Positions 6,766-10,152 of a stretch of 10,152 nucleotides of DNA are shown piece after piece. The position numbers and the translations under genes are program-made. The stretch lies in contig JAOPZP010000054.1 of NCBI GenBank assembly GCA_025964055.1, positions 1 through 10,152 on the forward strand, in the 5' to 3' direction. The DNA is from Conexibacter sp. Its GTDB lineage: Bacteria; Actinomycetota; Thermoleophilia; Solirubrobacterales; Solirubrobacteraceae. Every line of letters starts with the position of its first letter. The stretch's first letter is position 1. The notes under the pieces are model-generated. The model searched no databases and was not told where the DNA came from. It saw only the letters and a program-made list of their open reading frames with translations.

Positions 6766-8943
6766 TCAATGGCCCGGCTGGATCTCGAGCACGACGTCCA
6801 CGTCGCCGTCGATGCGCGCGTCGGTGAGCGCGACGCTGTCGCCCGCGCCGGTGCGCTCGAAGCGCAGGTCGACGCGGCCGGCGCCGATCGCGAGCCCCTC
6901 GACGTCGACGCGGTTGACCCAGCTGGGCAGCGACGGCCGGCGCACGCGCAGGCGGCGCTGCAGGCCGTCGGGCTTGAGCCCCAGCCCGTTGATCAACATG
7001 TAGGGGATCGCGCCGCTGGCCCAGGCCTGTGGATGGCAGGCGACGGGATAGGGGACCGGCGTCTCGTACTCCTCGCTCGCGAACCCCGCGAACAGCTCGG
7101 GCAGGCTGTAGCCGTCGGTGTGCGACGCGGCCTCCAGCAGCCCTTCGAAGAGCCGCGTGAAGTCCTGGTCGAACCCATAGCGCCGCAGGCCGACGGCGGC
7201 CATCGCGGTGTCGTGCGGCCAGACCGTCCCGAGGTGGTAGCCGACCGGGTTGTAGGCCTGCTCGCCGCGGCCGAGCGTCCGCAGCCCCCAGCCCGAGAAC
7301 ATGGCGTCGCTCATCAGCGCGTCGCGCACGTCGCGTGCCCGGCCGTCGTGCAGGACCTCGCCCCACAGCAGGTGGCCCTGGTTGGAGGCCAGCGCCGCGC
7401 TGGTCCGGCCCTCGCCGTCGATGCCCATGCCGTAGATCCGGCGGTCCGGCACCCAGAAGCGCTCCAGCCGCTCCTCCAGCGCGTCCGCCATCCCGAGCAG
7501 CTCGGTCGCCCGCGCGCCGTCGCCGTCCAGCTCCAACAGGCGCGCCGTTCCGCGGAGCCCGCGGATCGCGTAGCCCTGCACCTCCACCAGGGCGATCGGC
7601 GGCTCCATCGGCGTGCCGTCGTCGTGCAGGACGCCGTCCTCGGAGTCCTTCCAGCCCTGGTTGCGCAGGCCGTCCGGCGTGCCGGCGCGGTAGTCGAGCA
7701 GCCCGTCGCCGTCGTGGTCGCCGTAGCGCTCGATCCAGCCCAGCGCCGCGTCGACCGCCCCGCGCAGCTCGCGGAAGAGGTCCAGGCTGCCGCTCCAGTC
7801 GGCGTGCTCGGCCACGAGGCAGAGGAACAGCGGGGTCGCGTCGACCGTCCCGTAGTAGCGGGTCAGCGGCGTCAGGTCGCGGGCGGCGACCTCGCCGACG
7901 CGGAGCTCGTGCAGGACCTTGCCCGGCTCCTCCTCGTGGATGGGATCGACCCGGCGGCCGAGCCGCGCCCCCAGCGCCCGCAGCGTCTGGGCGCCGACGT
8001 CGGGGACGAGGCCGAGCGTCTCGATCGCGGTGATCAGGCTGTCGCGCCCGAACAGCGTGGCGAACCACGGCACGCCGGCGGCGAAGTACGCGTCGCCCTC
8101 CAGCCGCGAGCGCAGCATCCGCAGATCGATCACCGAACGGCGGATCACGCGGTTGAACAGCTCGTCGTCGGTCTGCACGCGGGTCGGCGACGAGATCCCC
8201 AGGCCATCGCCGCCGGCCGCGCCGGCCGACGCCGAGCGTGACCCGTCCGGCCCTCCGCTCCCGAAGATGTACTCCAACCGCACATCGTCGCTGCCGCCCG
8301 GCTCGAGGTGCAGCCCGAAGCGCAGGGTGCGGTCCTCGACCGCCGTCGGCGGCCGGTCGACGAAGACCGTCGTGGAGCGCCGCACGTCGTCGGAGGTCGT
8401 CGCCGCGAAGCGCAGCCCGTCCTCGACCTGCTCAAGCTCGACGGTCGCCGGCGGCACGTCGACGATCCCGCGGATGGCGAACATCGGCCGGAAGTCCGCG
8501 CCGAGGGCCAGCTCGAGGTCGAGGTCGACCGCCTCGCGACCATGGAGCCGCACGTGCACGCGCTCGCGCAGCCGACCTTCCGACAGCAGCCGGCGCTCGA
8601 TCCGGACCTGCAGCGTCTGCAGCGGCAGCTCGCGCCCGTCGGCCAGGGCGATGTCGGGGTTGGTGAGCTCGTAGATCGCCTCGGCGCCGGTCGGAGCGGA
8701 GGCCACCAGCAGCCGCGGCATCACGCCCGCGACGCGCAGCTCGTGCCCCGACAGGTGGCGGCAGTCGTCGAGGTACAGCCCCAGCGGATGCGTCCCGGTC
8801 ACCGGGATCGTGCCGTCGCGCAGGCTCATGAGGAACACCCCCTCCTCCTTGAGCACGATCGCGTCGGTGAGGGAGACCACCGGCCCGGCGGCCACGTCGG
8901 GGGCCGGCGTCGTCGAACGGAGATGGTGCGTCGTCTCGGGCAC
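6766..8943 (-). CDS. Glycogen-debranching-like glycoside hydrolase ((alpha/alpha)6 barrel with GDE N-terminal domain)
   Basis: A 725-residue cytoplasmic protein without signal peptide. Residues about 25-230 match the beta-rich N-terminal domain of amylo-alpha-1,6-glucosidase-like proteins (LKEEGVFLMS, GLYLDDCRHLSGHELRV). Residues about 255-655 form the helical barrel with GVPWFATLFGRDS (290-302), GLRNQGWKDSEDG (425-437), VWPHDTA (574-580) and CHPQAWASGAIPYML (636-650). By analogy with GH63/GH15-like barrels, Asp433 and Glu616 (in LPELFAG) are candidate acid/base residues; this is inference. Family members are usually annotated as glycogen debranching enzymes, often without biochemical proof, and related GH63 enzymes hydrolyse glucosyl- or mannosylglycerate, which suits this neighbourhood. 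GTG 8943 is chosen because GGGAAGG lies 5 bases upstream and the conserved domain starts soon after; an ATG at 9078 would run into the divergent GT4 gene and adds only an Arg/Gly-rich segment. First gene of an operon with the MFS exporter. Confidence 0.85.
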   Translation of the reverse strand: MPETTHHLRSTTPAPDVAAGPVVSLTDAIVLKEEGVFLMSLRDGTIPVTGTHPLGLYLDDCRHLSGHELRVAGVMPRLLVASAPTGAEAIYELTNPDIALADGRELPLQTLQVRIERRLLSEGRLRERVHVRLHGREAVDLDLELALGADFRPMFAIRGIVDVPPATVELEQVEDGLRFAATTSDDVRRSTTVFVDRPPTAVEDRTLRFGLHLEPGGSDDVRLEYIFGSGGPDGSRSASAGAAGGDGLGISSPTRVQTDDELFNRVIRRSVIDLRMLRSRLEGDAYFAAGVPWFATLFGRDSLITAIETLGLVPDVGAQTLRALGARLGRRVDPIHEEEPGKVLHELRVGEVAARDLTPLTRYYGTVDATPLFLCLVAEHADWSGSLDLFRELRGAVDAALGWIERYGDHDGDGLLDYRAGTPDGLRNQGWKDSEDGVLHDDGTPMEPPIALVEVQGYAIRGLRGTARLLELDGDGARATELLGMADALEERLERFWVPDRRIYGMGIDGEGRTSAALASNQGHLLWGEVLHDGRARDVRDALMSDAMFSGWGLRTLGRGEQAYNPVGYHLGTVWPHDTAMAAVGLRRYGFDQDFTRLFEGLLEAASHTDGYSLPELFAGFASEEYETPVPYPVACHPQAWASGAIPYMLINGLGLKPDGLQRRLRVRRPSLPSWVNRVDVEGLAIGAGRVDLRFERTGAGDSVALTDARIDGDVDVVLEIQPGH

Positions 8944-9064
8944 GGTCGCCTTCCCGCCGTGCCCGATCCGCCGCGGTCTTGACGCATCGCGACCCGGGTT
9001 TCCGCACCGGCGCCCGCCGGACATGACCCGAGACGCCCACGCCAACCCCACGCCGCCTCGCCCC
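8944..9064. promoter_or_regulatory. Divergent intergenic region between hydrolase operon and second GT4 gene
   Basis: This 121-bp gap must hold the promoters for both directions. A plus-strand TTGACG at 8979-8984 is a fair -35 match, but no acceptable -10 follows at the usual distance. Two symmetric stretches are present: ACCCGGGT (8992-8999, fully palindromic) and CCGGCG-CC-CGCCGG (9007-9020). In GC-rich DNA such short palindromes arise easily, so they are weak operator candidates. No Shine-Dalgarno precedes ATG 9065, so the GT4 transcript may be leaderless. Confidence 0.4.
8949..8955 (-). promoter_or_regulatory. Ribosome binding site setting the GTG start of the hydrolase
   Basis: On the minus strand GGGAAGG lies 5 bases before GTG 8943. 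It is the only good Shine-Dalgarno match near the N-terminus of this reading frame and argues against the upstream ATG codons at 9078 and 9024. Confidence 0.6.
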
Positions 9065-10152
9065 ATGCGCATCGCCATGCTCGCGCCACCCTGGATCCCC
9101 GTCCCCGCACCGGGCTACGGCGGAACCGAGGAGGTCATCCGCCTGCTGTGCCGCGGCCTGGTGGCGCGCGACCACGAGGTGACGCTGTTCGCGCCGCCGA
9201 GCTCCTCGTCGACCGCCACGGTCCGCACCGTGCTCGAGGACGCCCATCCCGACGAGATCGAGCGCGCGCGCTGGGAGGTCGACCACGTCGCTCGCGTCTT
9301 CGCCGCGATCGATCGCGAGCGCCACGGCCCCGACGCGTTCGACATCGTCCACGACCACTGCGGGTTCACCGCGCTCGCGATGGCCGACCGGCTCAGCACG
9401 CCCCTCGTCCACACCCTGCACGGCCCGTTCGACGAGGACGCCCTCGGCTTCTACCGCGAGCACGCGCACAAGGGGACCATCGTGGCCATCAGCCACGCCC
9501 AGCTCGACGACGCGCCGGCGGCGCTGCACGACGCCGCGGTCGTCCACAACCCGCTCGACTTCGACGAGTGGGAGCTCAGCACCGCGCCGGGCGAGCACGT
9601 GCTCTGGATCGGCAGGATGTCGCCGGTCAAGGGACCGCATCGCGCGATCCAGGCGGCGCGCGAGGCCGGGGTCGCACTGGTGTTGGCGGGTCCGGTGCAG
9701 CCGGGGCAGGAGGAGTTCTTCGCCCGCGAGGTCGAGCCCGCGATCGACGGCGACCGCGTGCGCTATGTGGGCGAGCTCGGCGGAGCCGACAAGGTGAAGG
9801 CCTACGGCGAGGCGCGCGCGATGCTCATGCCGATCCGCTGGGCCGAGCCGTTCGGGCTGGTGATGACCGAGGCGATGGCTTGTGGGACGCCGGTCATCGC
9901 CTTCGCCGAGGGCGCCGCCCCCGAAGTCGTCACCGACGGCGTCACCGGGTGGATCGTCGACGACGAGCACGAGATGGCGACGGCGCTCGGGCGCCTGGAC
10001 GAGATCGACCGCGCCGCCTGCCGCGAGCATGCGCGGCGCGCCTTCGGCCTGCAAGCAGCCCTCGACGGCTACGAGGACGTCTACGTCCACGCGGCGGCGA
10101 GCGCCGGGCGCCCCAGGCGGTTCGGGCGGCTCCCGGCCAGCCGGGTGGGCTC
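9065..10152 (+). CDS. GT4 family glycosyltransferase, open at right edge
   Basis: 362 codons are visible without a stop, so the gene runs off the window; the conserved fold is already complete and only a short tail should be missing. MRIAMLAPPW and the loop PGYGGTEEVI (16-25) open the N-terminal domain, with HDH at 96-98. The donor domain has WIGRMSPVKG (181-190), with Lys189, and the EX7E motif AEPFGLVMTE (Glu261/Glu269) followed by ACGTPVIAF. ATG 9065 is preferred over ATG 9077 because it begins the first beta strand. It is a clear paralogue of the GT4 protein at 962-2131: both share the GYGGxExVI loop, HDH, TLH, GRMxxxKG, the EX7E block and a C-terminal EIDxAACR, but this one lacks the Asp-rich insertion. 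It is a retaining sugar transferase with unknown donor and acceptor, divergent from the hydrolase operon. Confidence 0.9.
   Translation, partial: MRIAMLAPPWIPVPAPGYGGTEEVIRLLCRGLVARDHEVTLFAPPSSSSTATVRTVLEDAHPDEIERARWEVDHVARVFAAIDRERHGPDAFDIVHDHCGFTALAMADRLSTPLVHTLHGPFDEDALGFYREHAHKGTIVAISHAQLDDAPAALHDAAVVHNPLDFDEWELSTAPGEHVLWIGRMSPVKGPHRAIQAAREAGVALVLAGPVQPGQEEFFAREVEPAIDGDRVRYVGELGGADKVKAYGEARAMLMPIRWAEPFGLVMTEAMACGTPVIAFAEGAAPEVVTDGVTGWIVDDEHEMATALGRLDEIDRAACREHARRAFGLQAALDGYEDVYVHAAASAGRPRRFGRLPASRVG

Noticed and set aside
6758..8068. Upstream extension of the MFS reading frame
   Set aside because: This part lies inside the hydrolase gene in another frame and is Arg/Ala/Gly-rich without motifs; the MFS protein starts naturally at ATG 6757 just after the hydrolase stop.
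6769..8241. Plus-strand frame of 490 codons antisense to the hydrolase
   Set aside because: Codon-mirrored shadow of the hydrolase gene; product is Arg/Val/Gln-rich and motif-free.
8944..9078. N-terminal extension of the hydrolase to ATG 9078
   Set aside because: It would overlap the divergent GT4 start, adds 45 Arg/Gly-rich residues outside the conserved domain, and ignores the good ribosome binding site before GTG 8943.
8432..10090. Minus-strand frame of 552 codons across the second GT4 gene
   Set aside because: It is the complement of a clear GT4 coding sequence and runs out of frame into the hydrolase gene; no domain is visible.
1..10152. Mobile elements, CRISPR arrays, phage or defence genes
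   Set aside because: No transposase, integrase, terminal inverted repeats, regular repeat-spacer array or nuclease/helicase-like proteins were seen; base composition is uniform across the window.

Overview
The window looks like a very high-GC actinobacterial chromosome segment, with almost every third codon position G or C. The closest fit by gene content and protein style is a deep-branching, Conexibacter/Solirubrobacter-like actinobacterium, but no rRNA or other marker gene is present, so this placement is inference. Coding density is nearly complete. I count eight protein genes and no RNA genes, insertion sequences, CRISPR arrays or phage genes.

Layout from left to right: a short non-coding leader (1-191); a plus-strand pair of HAD-IIB sugar-phosphate phosphatase (192-959) and GT4 glycosyltransferase (962-2131); a minus-strand pair of Gfo/Idh/MocA oxidoreductase (3194-4168) and MDR dehydrogenase (2106-3197), joined by a GTGA start/stop overlap; a 52-bp divergent gap with a perfect 9-bp inverted repeat (4173-4197); a plus-strand GT81 glucosyl-3-phosphoglycerate synthase, gpgS (4221-5165); a minus-strand pair of (alpha/alpha)6-barrel glycoside hydrolase of the glycogen-debranching-like type (6766-8943) and MFS_3-type exporter with a C-terminal monooxygenase-like domain (5105-6757); a 121-bp divergent gap; and a second GT4 glycosyltransferase (9065 to beyond the right edge). 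Both convergent junctions are overlapping gene ends (26 bp at 2106-2131, 61 bp at 5105-5165), which leaves no room for ordinary intrinsic terminators there.

The unifying theme is small-glycoside metabolism. GpgS joins an NDP-sugar to 3-phosphoglycerate, and the HAD protein is a plausible phosphatase releasing glucosylglycerate. Two paralogous GT4 enzymes could extend or decorate the product, the dehydrogenase pair could oxidise or epimerise a sugar, the hydrolase could trim or recycle the glycoside, and the MFS protein could move a small molecule across the membrane. Only the GpgS assignment is firm at the level of substrate class. The linkage into one pathway is a hypothesis from gene neighbourhood. 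The most notable non-coding signal is the inverted repeat between gpgS and the oxidoreductase pair, which looks like an operator.
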